From Methanobrevibacter ruminantium M1 (lineage in GTDB: Archaea > Methanobacteriota > Methanobacteria > Methanobacteriales > Methanobacteriaceae): a stretch of 64,000 nucleotides of DNA. The stretch's first letter is position 1. The number at the start of each line of letters is the position of its first letter. Under the pieces are notes generated by a model. It had not been told where the DNA came from and did no database searches. It was given only the letters and a program-made list of their open reading frames with translations. Positions 55,122 through 64,000 of this stretch are shown here, piece by piece. Location: positions 558,001 to 622,000 of the forward strand of contig NC_013790.1 of NCBI RefSeq assembly GCF_000024185.1, written 5' to 3'. A program made the translations under genes and the position numbers.

Positions 55122-55203
55122 CCATGTAAAGATAGAGAATGCAGGTTGTGAATACGGAGAATATGATGATGATAGGACTCATAATGTTATAGATGACAGA
55201 TAA
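55122..55203 (+). pseudogene. Displaced C-terminal end of the cyclase-like protein
   Basis: In the frame one base behind, the codons after the A run read on without stop to 55203 and encode a hydrophilic, acidic end (HVKIENAGCEYGEYDD, then RTHNVIDDR). This looks like real coding sequence, in contrast to the residues the uncorrected frame reads (GRHID-stop). Confidence 0.65.
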
Positions 55204-55329
55204 AGAATATTTTCCTTCTTCCATCCCATATGAATTGGAATGGGGAAATACTTCTTATTATCTTTTATTTTTTCATTATGAGTTATTTTTTTTTAAATTT
55301 CATACTTTAATTAGTTAAGAGTCGATATT

Positions 55330-56019
55330 ATGTTGTGGACAGATTTTATTGTTTTGGCGATTGTTTATATTTATGTGGTTGCAATTTTTATACTGTCTGA
55401 GAAGGTCTTAAAGAGCAGGCCAGAGGTCTCCCGTAAGTTTTTACATATTATGGTAGGTAATATGATATTTGCCATGCCATTCTTCTCAGATCCTTGGATT
55501 ATGCTTTTATTCATTACCTTGCCTGTAACTGTGGCACTATTCTTCCTTACAGAGTACTCCCCTATTCAGATTGAAAACAGCGTTACCGAATCCGGACATG
55601 CATTAGGACTCCTCTTTTATGCATTGATTTGGTCCATATTGCTCTTTGTCTACCCAATCATGCTTGATCCTAACTATCTTTGGATTGTAGCAATGGCAAT
55701 CGTTCCATTGGTATATGGTGACGGATTTGCTGCTCTTGTTGGAGGAAAATGGGGTACAATCAAATATCATGTATTTGGAGGAGAGAAAACTGTTGTAGGT
55801 TCCCTTGCAATGCTTTCTGTAACTGCAGTTCTTTCTGTATTTGTTTGGGTGTTCTACAGTTCAATAGGATACACTCTTCCAGAGCTTAATTTATGGTATA
55901 TATTGCTTATATCAGCAGTTGCAACATTGTGTGAAGCTCTCAGTTATGGTGGTGTGGACAACCTTACTGTTCCTGCTGTAACTTCCGTTTTGTATTATAT
56001 TGTTGCGACCGTCCTCTAA
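55330..56019 (+). CDS. Phytol/dolichol-kinase-like membrane protein
   Basis: A 229-residue protein with about seven transmembrane helices, of the CTP-dependent polyprenol/phytol kinase family (VTE5/SEC59-like). Conserved features are RPEVSRKFLHIMVGNMIF (around residue 33), PLVYGDGFAALVGGKWG, the GGEKTVVGSLAML segment, and ALSYGGVDNLTVPAV near the end. Such enzymes phosphorylate isoprenoid alcohols, and in archaea could recycle geranylgeraniol from lipid breakdown. It follows the tocopherol-cyclase-like gene by 126 bases in the same direction. Confidence 0.82.
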   Translation: MLWTDFIVLAIVYIYVVAIFILSEKVLKSRPEVSRKFLHIMVGNMIFAMPFFSDPWIMLLFITLPVTVALFFLTEYSPIQIENSVTESGHALGLLFYALIWSILLFVYPIMLDPNYLWIVAMAIVPLVYGDGFAALVGGKWGTIKYHVFGGEKTVVGSLAMLSVTAVLSVFVWVFYSSIGYTLPELNLWYILLISAVATLCEALSYGGVDNLTVPAVTSVLYYIVATVL

Positions 56020-56196
56020 AAAAGCAAGCTTTAATACCCAAGCTTTTTTGGCCTTCGGGTGAAAAAACCTTGACCAAAATTTTTATCAGGGCTGTTGTCG
56101 AATGGCCCTTTTTTATCTCTTTTTTATCATAAATCTTTTTTTTTTATAGTGTTTTAAGCTGGTTGAATGGCCCTTTTTTATCTCTTTTTTATCTCT
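56019..56196 (+). terminator. Terminator and duplicated T-rich segment
   Basis: AAAAAAGC (56021) can pair with GCTTTTTT (56042) directly after the kinase stop. A second hairpin, AGGGC with GCCCT (56088-56106), is followed by TTTTTTATC. The stretch GAATGGCCCTTTTTTATCTC occurs at 56099 and again at 56164, a direct repeat. Confidence 0.6.
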
Positions 56197-56579
56197 TTTT
56201 ATAGTATCTTTTTATGTTAAACTTCTTTTTCAATAGTTATTTTTTCCAAGTTTTTAATTATTCTTATAGTCAATATTAAAAAAATTATCATTTGATTAAA
56301 ATATTATCAATTGATAAAATTTTTATCTTTTTTTATAAATATTATCATTATGTTCAATAATTTTTAATAATATTAATATTTCATTCAATAAAAAAGAAAG
56401 TTTTATATAAATTTTTCAACAAACCATTATTTGTCAAGCTATCATTTTCAAAAATGCTTTTTTGTTTTTTTAATTTCTTTTGAAAATAGCTAAGATTATA
56501 AGACTATCAATATATCAATGGTTGAATCTATTGCATATGATTATAGTTTTAAGAAGGTGTTAATATGAAATGATATGCT
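56197..56579. other. AT-rich spacer before the insertion sequence
   Basis: Contains TTATCAATTGATAA, a perfect 14-bp palindrome, at 56304-56317 amid related TTATCA words. Just before the IS is AAGAAGGTGTTAATATGAAATGA, given here in part: a good ribosome binding site (AAGAAGGTG) and an ATG followed at once by TGA. The IS may thus lie at the start of a former gene, though no remainder is recognised on its far side. Confidence 0.4.
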
Positions 56580-57841
56580 ATTTAGGGGCCTGAATTTTTT
56601 TATGTATGAAATCGTTCAGATTTTCTATATTTTTATTCATTACCCTATAAAAATGTATTTATTTCTAAAAATACAATTGTATTATTAGTTATATAAAAAA
56701 ATAGGTCTTTAATATCGTTAAATTTAAATAATATGCTTTACAAATATATTATTGGCGATAATAATGAAGCATAGATTAAATTTAGATAATAAAGACCCAA
56801 ATTATATTTTGTTGAAAGAAATATTTAAAATTATGGATTCTAGAAAATCCAAAAGTATATTAGCATCCTATGGATTTAAAAACTTAAATAGAACAATATT
56901 TACTTTTAAAATTATATTTATAAGTATGTTCTTTGGAATTGACATTCCATTCATTTTAAACGAGCTTAAATCCAAAAAAGAACTTCGCAAATACTTTAAT
57001 ATTTCTGAAGTTTTGACTGCAGATCAAGTTTATAAAATTTTTTCAGAAATAAACTCTGAAAAACTTATAAAATGTTTAAACAGAATCTTAAACTCAAGGA
57101 ATATGGTTAAAAGAAGAGGAAAAAAGACTTTTATTGTTGATGCGACCCCAGTGGACGTAGATATTAATTTCCACAGAAATAAAAAGACTAAAGAACATCT
57201 GGAAAAAATTAATCTCAAATGGAGTTATTCATCCTCTAAAGGTTATTATATTGGATTTAAAGCAACTGTTGTATTAGATTATGATTCTATGAATCCTGTT
57301 TGTATTTTAGTCCACTCTGGAGCTCCAAACGATGCAAAACTTTTCGAAGAAATTTTAGAAAACCTTCAAAAAAGACGAATAATCAGAAAAGGAGACACAT
57401 TAATCTTTGATAAAGGATATTACAGCTATAAAAACTACCAAATCGGAATCAGCAAATACAAAATCATTCCTTTCATTTTTCCAAAAGAAAAATTCAGCAG
57501 AACCCGATTGGATGACATTTTAACTTATTTACTAGCCGTATTTAACAAAACAAAGAGAATAATGAAAGAAAAAAGATTATACAATAGTTTAAAAATGGAA
57601 TTAATGAAAAAAATAGATTCATGGGAAAAATTTAAACCAATAAGGGGCAAAATAGAAGATTTTTTCAAATTATTAAAACAAGGCTTGAATATGAGAGAAA
57701 TCCACAAATATACTCCAAAATCAGTAGAAAAAACCGTTTATCTAAATGTATTTTTGGGAGCACTGATTATATCACAAGGATTTTACTCAAAAACGGCCAT
57801 ACAACAATTATCTGAAAACTAAAATCGTCAGGCCCCTAAAT
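56580..57841. mobile_element. Insertion sequence, ~1.26 kb, IS4-like
   Basis: Bounded by 14-bp perfect terminal inverted repeats, ATTTAGGGGCCTGA at 56580-56593 and its complement at 57828-57841. One transposase gene fills it. The element looks intact. A target-site duplication was not clear from the flanks. IS4-type DDE transposase family judged from the protein. Confidence 0.88.
56764..57822 (+). CDS. DDE transposase (IS4-like family)
   Basis: A 352-residue transposase. The three acidic residues are suggested by IVDATPVDVD (about residue 120), LIFDKGYYSYKNYQ (about 215) and RGKIEDFFKLLKQG (about 300), the last with the Y/R-x-E-type signature of the IS4 family. The N-terminal ~100 residues are basic and helical and should bind the terminal repeats. 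It is complete, without stop or frameshift, so the element may still move. ATG 56764 is selected; a TTG at 56752 is possible. High A+T codon use like that of the host. Confidence 0.9.
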   Translation: MKHRLNLDNKDPNYILLKEIFKIMDSRKSKSILASYGFKNLNRTIFTFKIIFISMFFGIDIPFILNELKSKKELRKYFNISEVLTADQVYKIFSEINSEKLIKCLNRILNSRNMVKRRGKKTFIVDATPVDVDINFHRNKKTKEHLEKINLKWSYSSSKGYYIGFKATVVLDYDSMNPVCILVHSGAPNDAKLFEEILENLQKRRIIRKGDTLIFDKGYYSYKNYQIGISKYKIIPFIFPKEKFSRTRLDDILTYLLAVFNKTKRIMKEKRLYNSLKMELMKKIDSWEKFKPIRGKIEDFFKLLKQGLNMREIHKYTPKSVEKTVYLNVFLGALIISQGFYSKTAIQQLSEN

Positions 57842-58140
57842 TATTTTTTTTATCCAGATTTTTCTTATTTTTTTAATAATTTTCTTATTTTTTTTCAACT
57901 TTGTTCTTATTTTTTCAAATAATATTTTGACTTTTTCTTTTTTATAAATTTTTTTCACTAAAAATGCTAAAGTTTATTTTTTATTAAAATGATTTATTTT
58001 ACTTATAAAAATATTTTAATAATTATTTAATAAAAATCATAATTTTAAACTTTGTTTTTATGAATTTAATTATTTTAAAAATTTTATAATCTTTTTAAAA
58101 GCGTTTAAATTAAAATAACTTTTGGTTAATAAAATCGAAA
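57842..58140. other. AT-rich spacer right of the insertion sequence
   Basis: T-rich sequence with repeated TTTCTTATTTTTTT words and no gene seen. Confidence 0.35.
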
Positions 58141-58785
58141 GCTTTATATGCTATGAAGTTCAACTATTATTTAGTTACAAAAACTAACTAAAAGATTTGC
58201 ATTAATAATTATTGGTAAATTTTTTAAAAATTCTTTCAATTCTTTATTTGGTTAATTAAAATTATTTATTTAATTTTAAACGATTGATTAAATGAATTTA
58301 AGGAATTTTACTGGAATTTATTCTTCTAATTATTTATTGATGATTAAACTGTATCTCTATTGGTTATTCAAATAAAATGACGCTCTTAAAATCTTTAGTT
58401 TAATTTTAATGTATTTATGAATATTTAGTTTCATTTGTAGTCTGGAGAGATCTTTTATTTGATGATTGATTGGATACGACATTGGCTGAATAATTTTAAG
58501 AATAATTCTAAACAATTGATATTTCTGTGCCTCCAATAATTATTAATAATCTTTTAGGGGTGAACTGGAATCAATTAATTTAATTAAAATTGATAATGAT
58601 TTTGGTTTATGTAACTGAAATCTATTGATTGAACAATTAAAAAAATTAGTATATTACGAAATTAATTATCTAAAAACGATTTAATCGGATTTAACCGATT
58701 TAAAATAGCATATAACAAATTAGTCGAATTATTATATTTACATTTATTATTATTTATTCACAAAAAACGTAAAGGAGTTGAAAAC
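58141..58785 (+). promoter_or_regulatory. Long upstream region of cdc48
   Basis: CGAAAGCTTTATATGCTATG at 58137-58156 resembles a strong archaeal promoter (BRE-TATA), giving a possible leader of about 600 bases or a separate RNA. Nearer the gene, AATCGGATTTAACCGATT (58683-58700) is a perfect 6-bp inverted repeat with a 6-base spacer, with a third related CGATTTAA just before it, and could be an operator. TGATGATT (58459) and GGCTGAAT (58492) resemble C and D boxes but the set is incomplete. AAAGGAG precedes the ATG. Confidence 0.4.
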
Positions 58786-60993
58786 ATGACTGATGTAGAA
58801 CTTAAAATCAAAGTTGCAGAAACCTTGTCTCAAAATGATGTAGGCAAAAACATTGCTAAATTGGATATGGAATCCATGTTTAAGCTCGGCTTAAAAGACG
58901 GAGACATTATCGAAATAGTCGGATCTAAAAACACTGCAGCTATTGCTGTCGCTTCTCAATCTGATATGGAAACAATCATCAGGATTGACGGTACCACCCG
59001 TAAGAATTCCGGTGCTTCAATAGGAGAGGAAGTTACCATCAGAAGAGCAGATGTAAAGGAAGCTAAAAAAATAGTCCTCGCTCCTATCGATGCAAGAATC
59101 AGGATTGGTGGTGACTTTAACAGGGCATTCGCAAATCAAGTCATGGTTCAAGGCGACTTGATAAACACTGGAATCAAGACCCCTCAAAGAAGGGTTTCAG
59201 GAAGCGGATTCTTTGATGATATCTTTGATGACCTTATGAATGTGCCTGGAATAGGTGCAATGAGCCAGATCAAGTTGGCTGTTGTAAGCACAAGCCCTGG
59301 AGGTGTTGTAAAAGTTGGCCCTAACACTAAATTGGAAATAAATGAAGAGCCAGTTGACATCTCTAAATTGGAAGGTGTATCCAATCTTGTAGATATCAGT
59401 TACGATGACATTGGCGGTTTGAAGGAGGAAGTCAAGAAGGTAAGGGAAATGATTGAGATTCCTCTTAAGAAACCGGAATTATTTGAAAAATTAGGTATCT
59501 CACCTCCAAAAGGTGTATTGATGCATGGTCCTCCTGGAACCGGTAAGACCTTGCTTGCAAAGGCTGTAGCAAATGAAAGTGATGCACACTTCATTGTAAT
59601 AAACGGTCCTGAAATCATGAGCAAATATGTTGGAGGCTCTGAAGAGAACCTTAGGGAATTCTTTGAAGAAGCTGAAGAGAATGCTCCATCAATTATCTTC
59701 ATTGATGAATTGGATGCAATTGCTCCAAAACGTGAAGAGACCAATGGTGAAGTGGAAAGAAGAACTGTTGCACAGCTTTTAACCTTGATGGATGGTCTTA
59801 ATTCAAGAGGTCAAGTTGTTGTAATCGGAGCAACAAACAGACCTGATTCACTTGACGGCGCTCTTAGAAGACCTGGAAGATTTGACCGTGAAATTGAAAT
59901 CGGCGTTCCAGATAAGGATGAGCGTAAGGAAATCATGGAAATCCACACAAGAGGAATGCCTCTTGCAGAGGATGTTGACTTGGACCAAATCGCAAATACA
60001 ACCCATGGATTTGTAGGTGCAGATCTTGAGGCATTGGCTAAGGAAGCTGCTATGAGGGTTGTAAGAAGAATCATTCCGGATTTAGGTTCAGACGATGAGA
60101 TTCCACCTGAAGTCCTTGAAAAGCTTGTGGTAACCAAGGAAGACTTTAAGTCTGCCCAAAGGGAGATTCAGCCTTCAGCTTTAAGGGAAGTCCTTGTACA
60201 AGTTCCAAATGTAACTTGGGATGATGTAGGTGGATTGGATGACGCTAAACAGGAATTGAAGGAAGCTGTCGAATGGCCATTGAAATATCCTAACAAGTTC
60301 AAGGAATTTGGAGTCAGACCTCCTAAAGGAACCTTGCTCTATGGTATTCCAGGTACTGGTAAGACCATGCTTGCAAAAGCAGTTGCAAATGAAAGTGAAG
60401 CTAACTTCATTGCAATCAAGGGACCTGAACTCCTCTCTAAATGGGTTGGAGAATCTGAAAAAGGAGTAAGGGAAGTCTTTAGAAAGGCAAGACAGACTGC
60501 TCCTACTGTAATCTTCTTTGATGAGATTGATTCAATTGCAAGCTCAAGAGGAGGCGAATCTGGAGATTCTGGAGTAACCAAACGCGTTGTAAATCAATTG
60601 TTAACCGAAATCGACGGTCTTGAAGAGCTAGAGGATGTTGCAATCATTGCAGCAACCAACAGACCAGACATTATCGATCCAGGTCTCATGAGACCAGGAA
60701 GATTTGACAGACACATTAAGGTGGACGCTCCTAATGAGGACGCTAGACTTGCAATATTCAAGGTTCACACCAAAGACATGCCTCTTGCTAAGGATGTAAA
60801 GCTTAAGAAATTAGCTAAACGTGCTGAAGGATATGTTGGAGCTGACATTGAAGCAGTTTGCCGTGAAGCAGCTATGCTAGCTTTAAGGGATGATATTGAA
60901 GCAAAAGAAGTTTCAGCAAAATTCTTTGACGAGGCTATGGATAAGGTGAAGCCAAAAAGCAGTAATGAAGAAGAATTGATCCAATACTTCTAG
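58786..60993 (+). CDS. Cdc48/VAT-type AAA+ ATPase
   Basis: A hexameric unfoldase of 735 residues that feeds proteins to the proteasome or takes apart complexes. The N-terminal ~180 residues form the substrate-binding N domain (double-psi barrel). D1 has GPPGTGKT (about 248) and [13 protein letters not shown]2 has GIPGTGKT (about 520; the second Pro-Pro is Ile-Pro here) and [12 protein letters not shown]. Second-region-of-homology arginines ([25 protein letters not shown]) are intact. Length is typical of archaeal VAT. The ATG has AAAGGAG eight bases upstream. Confidence 0.96.
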   Translation: MTDVELKIKVAETLSQNDVGKNIAKLDMESMFKLGLKDGDIIEIVGSKNTAAIAVASQSDMETIIRIDGTTRKNSGASIGEEVTIRRADVKEAKKIVLAPIDARIRIGGDFNRAFANQVMVQGDLINTGIKTPQRRVSGSGFFDDIFDDLMNVPGIGAMSQIKLAVVSTSPGGVVKVGPNTKLEINEEPVDISKLEGVSNLVDISYDDIGGLKEEVKKVREMIEIPLKKPELFEKLGISPPKGVLMHGPPGTGKTLLAKAVANESDAHFIVINGPEIMSKYVGGSEENLREFFEEAEENAPSIIFIDELDAIAPKREETNGEVERRTVAQLLTLMDGLNSRGQVVVIGATNRPDSLDGALRRPGRFDREIEIGVPDKDERKEIMEIHTRGMPLAEDVDLDQIANTTHGFVGADLEALAKEAAMRVVRRIIPDLGSDDEIPPEVLEKLVVTKEDFKSAQREIQPSALREVLVQVPNVTWDDVGGLDDAKQELKEAVEWPLKYPNKFKEFGVRPPKGTLLYGIPGTGKTMLAKAVANESEANFIAIKGPELLSKWVGESEKGVREVFRKARQTAPTVIFFDEIDSIASSRGGESGDSGVTKRVVNQLLTEIDGLEELEDVAIIAATNRPDIIDPGLMRPGRFDRHIKVDAPNEDARLAIFKVHTKDMPLAKDVKLKKLAKRAEGYVGADIEAVCREAAMLALRDDIEAKEVSAKFFDEAMDKVKPKSSNEEELIQYF

Positions 60994-61535
60994 ATTGGAT
61001 TAATCTAAGACTTATAGCAAAACTTTAAAAAACTTTAAGTAATGGATAGGTCTTTCTAAAAAAAGTTTCTATTCATTACTTTTCCTCCTATTAAATCCTT
61101 AAAGGGTTTTTTTATTCTTATGATTTATCTTAAACTGTTTCCCCTTAAATAGAGTTAATCAGTTTATAAACTCGTTTATGATTCTCAAATCTTAAACCAT
61201 AAACAAATATACACTAAAACACCTGTAAAGAATTAAATAATGGATTAAAGATTAATTTAATTTATTTTTCTTTAATTCATTATTTTTTTAATCTATTTTT
61301 ATTCTTATCATATTATTTTTTTATTTAAACTATTTAGAAAATTTTATTAGTCTTCTTTATTTAAATATTTGGAGAATTTTATTAATCTCCTTATTTAAAC
61401 TATTAGAAAATTTTATTAATCAAATATAATAAAATAATTATAACACACGTTAATAATTTTTTTAATTTAGTTTAATTGGCAAATATGATATATTTATTAT
61501 TTTTAGGATAAACAGTTGATTGTCAGGTGTTTTTT
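60994..61535. other. Spacer after cdc48 with terminator and repeats
   Basis: A hairpin at 61037-61049 with 61069-61081 (arm AAGTAATGGATAG, one mismatch) followed by TTTCCTCC probably ends the cdc48 transcript. At 61330-61425, about three imperfect copies of a ~36-base unit with AGAAAATTTTATTA occur. No gene is seen. Confidence 0.6.
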
Positions 61536-62375
61536 ATGGATAGGCATGTGATTGAAGCATTAGGTAGGGCTAGAATAACAGTGGAAAATGGGAAGGTTGT
61601 TGATGTAGGAGAGCCTATGATTGAATATTGTCCTTTATTTGACAAGCATAGGGGAATAAAGGAACTTACAAAAGAGGAAATAGAAAAAAACATTCAATTT
61701 AGAATAGATGACTTTGGAATGTGTACTAAAAATCGTCAATTAAGACTTAAAGACTTTTTATCCTTTGGAATATCTGAAATATTGTCTACATTGCTTGATG
61801 AGAATCTTATTGACTGTGCAGTCATGGTTTGTGAAGGATGTGGAACTGTCCTTGTAACCGAAAGTGAGATGGCTCAGGGAGTTGGAGGAAGAGTCTCTGG
61901 ACTTGTTGAAACAAGTCCTATTTCCCAGAGCTTTATTTGGAAGAGTTTTGGTCAAGATCGTGTTGTTGACAGCGAGACTGCAAGAATAGATCAGGTGGAT
62001 GGCCTTAGATTGGCTATTGACAATGGATATAAGAACATTGCAGTAACAATTTGCCTTGCTGAAGATGGAATCATTCTTAGGGAATTGGAAAAGGAATATG
62101 AAGACATTAATGTCTATATATTTGCAGTCCATTCAACAGGCCTTGGAAGAGAAGAAGCAGAAATAATATTTGATACTGCGGATGTGGTTACAGGATGTGC
62201 TTCAAAGCATCTTAGGGATATTGGAAAGGAGCTAAAGGTTTTCTCTGTAGGAACTTCAATTCCAATTTTTGCTGCAAGCGATAAGGGTGAGGAGTTTATT
62301 AAATTAAGATTGGATAAAATAGGTGGGCCAAAAAAGAAAACTGGTAATTCCAAACAGCCTAATCCTTTAGTTTAG
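61536..62375 (+). CDS. Methanogenesis marker protein 8 (DUF2099)
   Basis: A 279-residue protein of the DUF2099 family, found in methanogens and used as methanogenesis marker 8; the exact function is not settled. Recognisable parts are DRHVIEALGRARITVENGKVVDV, EYCPLFDKHRGI, DFGMCTKNRQLR, MVCEGCGTVLVTE and VTGCASKHLRDIGK. Cysteines in CEGCG, EYCP and TGCAS could bind a metal or cluster. ATG 61536 follows CAGGTG. It stands before the preQ0 genes but is not known to act with them. Confidence 0.88.
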   Translation: MDRHVIEALGRARITVENGKVVDVGEPMIEYCPLFDKHRGIKELTKEEIEKNIQFRIDDFGMCTKNRQLRLKDFLSFGISEILSTLLDENLIDCAVMVCEGCGTVLVTESEMAQGVGGRVSGLVETSPISQSFIWKSFGQDRVVDSETARIDQVDGLRLAIDNGYKNIAVTICLAEDGIILRELEKEYEDINVYIFAVHSTGLGREEAEIIFDTADVVTGCASKHLRDIGKELKVFSVGTSIPIFAASDKGEEFIKLRLDKIGGPKKKTGNSKQPNPLV

Positions 62376-62646
62376 GATGTTTTTTATTAATTTTCTTAAT
62401 TTATTGGCTTATTTTTATTTAAAATTTCCATTAAATTATTTTATTTAGATTTCATTAATTATTTTATTTAAATTTCTTAAATATTTTAATTTATTTTTTA
62501 ATCCCTTTTTCCTATTTTTTAAGTTTATTTTCCAATTTTTTCTGGTTTTTAGTCAATTTTAGATTAATTTTAAATACAAATTAAAACATAAATACTATAT
62601 TATATACATTCAAATAAAAAATTAAATTAATTAATGGAGATTTTAA

Positions 62647-63282
62647 ATGTCAAAAGATGTGGTTTTAATATTATCAGGAGGTTTAGACTCTACTACATTA
62701 TTATATAAATTATTAAATGAAGGAAATAATGTCACTGCACTCAGTTTCAACTATGGCCAAAAGGCTGCTATAGAGATTGAACGTGCAAGTGAGATATGTA
62801 AAATGAACGATGTAAATCATTTTGTTTTTGATATAAGAAATATTGTAGACTTGCTTAGCAGCAGCTTAACCGATAAGGATAATGACAATGTTCAAGAGCC
62901 AAAAAGCACTGTTGTTCCAAGCAGAAATACAATCTTGCTTGAGCTTGCAACTGCATTTGCAATAAGCAACAACTTAGAGGAAGTTTATTATGGTGCAATC
63001 AAGGCAGACACTGGCGACTATCCAGACACCACTCCTGAATTCTTAAAGCAGATAAATGAATTAAATAAGGTTAATAATTATGAATACATTCCAGTTTGTG
63101 CTCCTTTTATTGATACAGATAAAAAGGATGTTGTAAAGCTTGCTTTAGAGTTAGGAGTGCCTATTGAAAAGACTTGGAGTTGCTATGTAAACAATGACGG
63201 AACTCCTTGTGGGGAATGCTTTAGCTGCAAGTCAAGAATAGAAGCTATAAAAGAAGCTAAGGAAGAATTAGGTATTGAATAA
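62647..63282 (+). CDS. queC: 7-cyano-7-deazaguanine synthase QueC
   Basis: QueC turns 7-carboxy-7-deazaguanine into preQ0 using ATP and ammonia. In archaea, preQ0 is put into tRNA to make archaeosine. The PP-loop is ILSGGLDSTTLLYKL (residues 8-22); SFNYGQKAAIEIERA, VPSRNTILLELA and the conserved DTGDYPDTTPEF follow. The C-terminal zinc site is CYVNNDGTPCGECFSCKSR. ATG follows GGAG. queD and queE come next in the same direction. Confidence 0.97.
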   Translation: MSKDVVLILSGGLDSTTLLYKLLNEGNNVTALSFNYGQKAAIEIERASEICKMNDVNHFVFDIRNIVDLLSSSLTDKDNDNVQEPKSTVVPSRNTILLELATAFAISNNLEEVYYGAIKADTGDYPDTTPEFLKQINELNKVNNYEYIPVCAPFIDTDKKDVVKLALELGVPIEKTWSCYVNNDGTPCGECFSCKSRIEAIKEAKEELGIE

Positions 63283-63363
63283 TATTTTTGAAATAAATGG
63301 CAATTTGCTATTTTTAATGATTATTATAAAATGTATGTAATGGAAATTAATTGGAGGTTATTT

Positions 63364-63723
63364 ATGTTAACATTAGTATCAGAACACAGAATATATGGCT
63401 GTCACAAGCTAAAGGACCAAGGAGGAAAGTGTACACAATGGCATGGACACCAATATAGAGTTATATTAACTTTACAGGCTCCTTATAAGGATTTGGATTA
63501 TAGAAATATGATCATGGACACCTATGACATTGAAGCTATCTTTAATGAGTTCATTGGTGTGGATCATTTGAATTTAAATGAATTCATGGATTCTGAAAAT
63601 CCTACCATGGAAGAGATGAGCAAATTCTTCTATGATGGTCTTAAGGATAAGATTGAATGCTTGGTAAGCGTTGGAGTTTATGAAACTCCTGAAACTGGAG
63701 TTACCTATACTCCTATGGAATAG
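63364..63723 (+). CDS. queD: 6-carboxytetrahydropterin synthase QueD
   Basis: The 119-residue protein converts dihydroneopterin triphosphate to 6-carboxytetrahydropterin in the preQ0 pathway. The pattern fits the PTPS fold: SEHRIYGCHKLKDQGGKCTQWHGHQYRV contains the zinc His residues (H near residue 15, and the HGH motif) and a catalytic Cys region; LDYRNMIMDT, DHLNLNEF and NPTMEEMSKF follow, and YETPETGVTY ends it. ATG 63364 follows TTGGAGGTT. It is a short version of the family but complete. Confidence 0.93.
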   Translation: MLTLVSEHRIYGCHKLKDQGGKCTQWHGHQYRVILTLQAPYKDLDYRNMIMDTYDIEAIFNEFIGVDHLNLNEFMDSENPTMEEMSKFFYDGLKDKIECLVSVGVYETPETGVTYTPME

Positions 63724-63800
63724 TTTTTTTCTCTCTTTATTTGTGAGAAAGTTTTTTATTTCCTCTTTATTTTGTGAGAAGGTTTTTTCTCTTTTATTTG
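63724..63800 (+). repeat. Three T-rich repeats between queD and queE
   Basis: A unit close to CTCTTTATTTGTGAGAAAG followed by a T-run occurs three times (about 63730, 63758, 63789). TTTCTC and GAGAAA arms give weak hairpins, so these may be serial terminators or attenuating elements between queD and queE. Confidence 0.55.
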
Positions 63801-63816
63801 TGATAAATATATTTAG

Positions 63817-64000
63817 GTGATTAAAATTAAGGTAAGTGAAATATTCACATCATTTCAAGGCGAAGGGCCTTATATAGGGACTCCTGCAACTTTCTTAAGA
63901 TTGTATGGATGCAATCTTAACTGCCCATGGTGTGACACTGATATCTCCACATATGAAATTCTATCAGTGGATGAGGTCTTTGAGATACTTATGACTCAAA
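63817..64000 (+). CDS. queE: 7-carboxy-7-deazaguanine synthase QueE (3' end outside window)
   Basis: The start of a radical SAM enzyme that contracts 6-carboxytetrahydropterin to 7-carboxy-7-deazaguanine. [20 protein letters not shown] (around residues 4-23) and the cluster-binding CNLNCPWCD are diagnostic: three cysteines in a C-x3-C-x2-C pattern. The start is probably GTG at 63817; ATT-type starts after GGTGATT cannot be excluded, as no clear ribosome binding site precedes the GTG. The gene runs out of the window. Confidence 0.93.
   Translation, partial: MIKIKVSEIFTSFQGEGPYIGTPATFLRLYGCNLNCPWCDTDISTYEILSVDEVFEILMTQ

Noticed and set aside
58440-58500. C/D-box small RNA
   Set aside because: TGATGATT and a following CTGA are present, but the matching second pair and a guide complement to rRNA could not be shown; kept only as a note in the cdc48 leader.

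Overview
This window reads as a stretch of chromosome from a methanogenic archaeon of the Methanobacteriaceae, most like Methanobrevibacter. The evidence is the very low G+C content, archaeal information-processing genes (FtsY, aIF-6, S19e, L31e, L39e, L18Ae/LX, prefoldin alpha, Orc1/Cdc6, a Cdc48/VAT ATPase), the archaeal oligosaccharyltransferase AglB, the methanogenesis marker 8 protein, the tetrahydromethanopterin enzyme MptE, and two very large secreted adhesin-like proteins of the kind that are abundant in gut and rumen Methanobrevibacter. The species cannot be told from the sequence. No rRNA, tRNA or CRISPR array was seen.

Layout. 0-8 kb: topoisomerase I (5' end cut off), AglB, a DRG-type GTPase and an AK6/Fap7-like kinase, separated by long AT-rich spacers. 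8.4-15.1 kb: a compact translation and secretion cluster (RNase P subunit 4, a YhbY-like RNA-binding protein, S19e, a PDCD5-like protein, a PP-loop protein, L39e, L31e, aIF-6, L18Ae, prefoldin alpha, FtsY). 15.6-25 kb: an NhaC-type antiporter, two neurotransmitter:sodium symporter (NSS) paralogues (one cut short by an in-frame TGA, one carrying a huge charged tail), a small exported protein and an acetolactate-synthase-like TPP enzyme. 25-28.5 kb, minus strand: a GerW/YtfJ-DUF2953 pair with a small hypothetical protein, then a class V aminotransferase. 28.8-31.4 kb: a membrane metallophosphoesterase and an aldo/keto reductase with ferredoxin-type clusters. 31.5-42 kb, minus strand: two adhesin-like genes, the first split by a one-base frameshift in a G run, with repeat scars around both. 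42.5-50.7 kb: SurE, MptE, a CAT-like protein, a possible origin region (five 34-bp repeats next to orc1/cdc6, then a possible structured RNA), archease, RtcB and an MTA/MTI phosphorylase. 50.9-56 kb: a SpoIIM-like membrane protein, a GC-rich hairpin region, a hypothetical protein, an XRE regulator, a Cys-rich protein, and a tocopherol-cyclase-like/phytol-kinase-like pair. 56.6-57.8 kb: one insertion sequence. 58.8-64 kb: Cdc48, methanogenesis marker 8, and queC-queD-queE for the preQ0/archaeosine pathway (queE cut by the window end).

Several pairs of genes work together: archease activates RtcB in tRNA splicing and RNA repair; QueC, QueD and QueE make preQ0; the ribosomal/IF-6/prefoldin/FtsY block covers ribosome assembly, folding of new proteins and membrane targeting. 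Two themes need explaining. First, intergenic DNA is full of short tandem duplications (20-61 bp units). Second, four genes show apparent 3'-end or mid-gene lesions (adhesin, NSS transporter, tocopherol-cyclase-like protein, possibly nhaC). The best candidates for undescribed biology are the multi-helix RNA-like element at 46641-46859, the repeat array before orc1/cdc6, the alternative-pairing hairpin at 51935-52018, and the cyclase/kinase pair.
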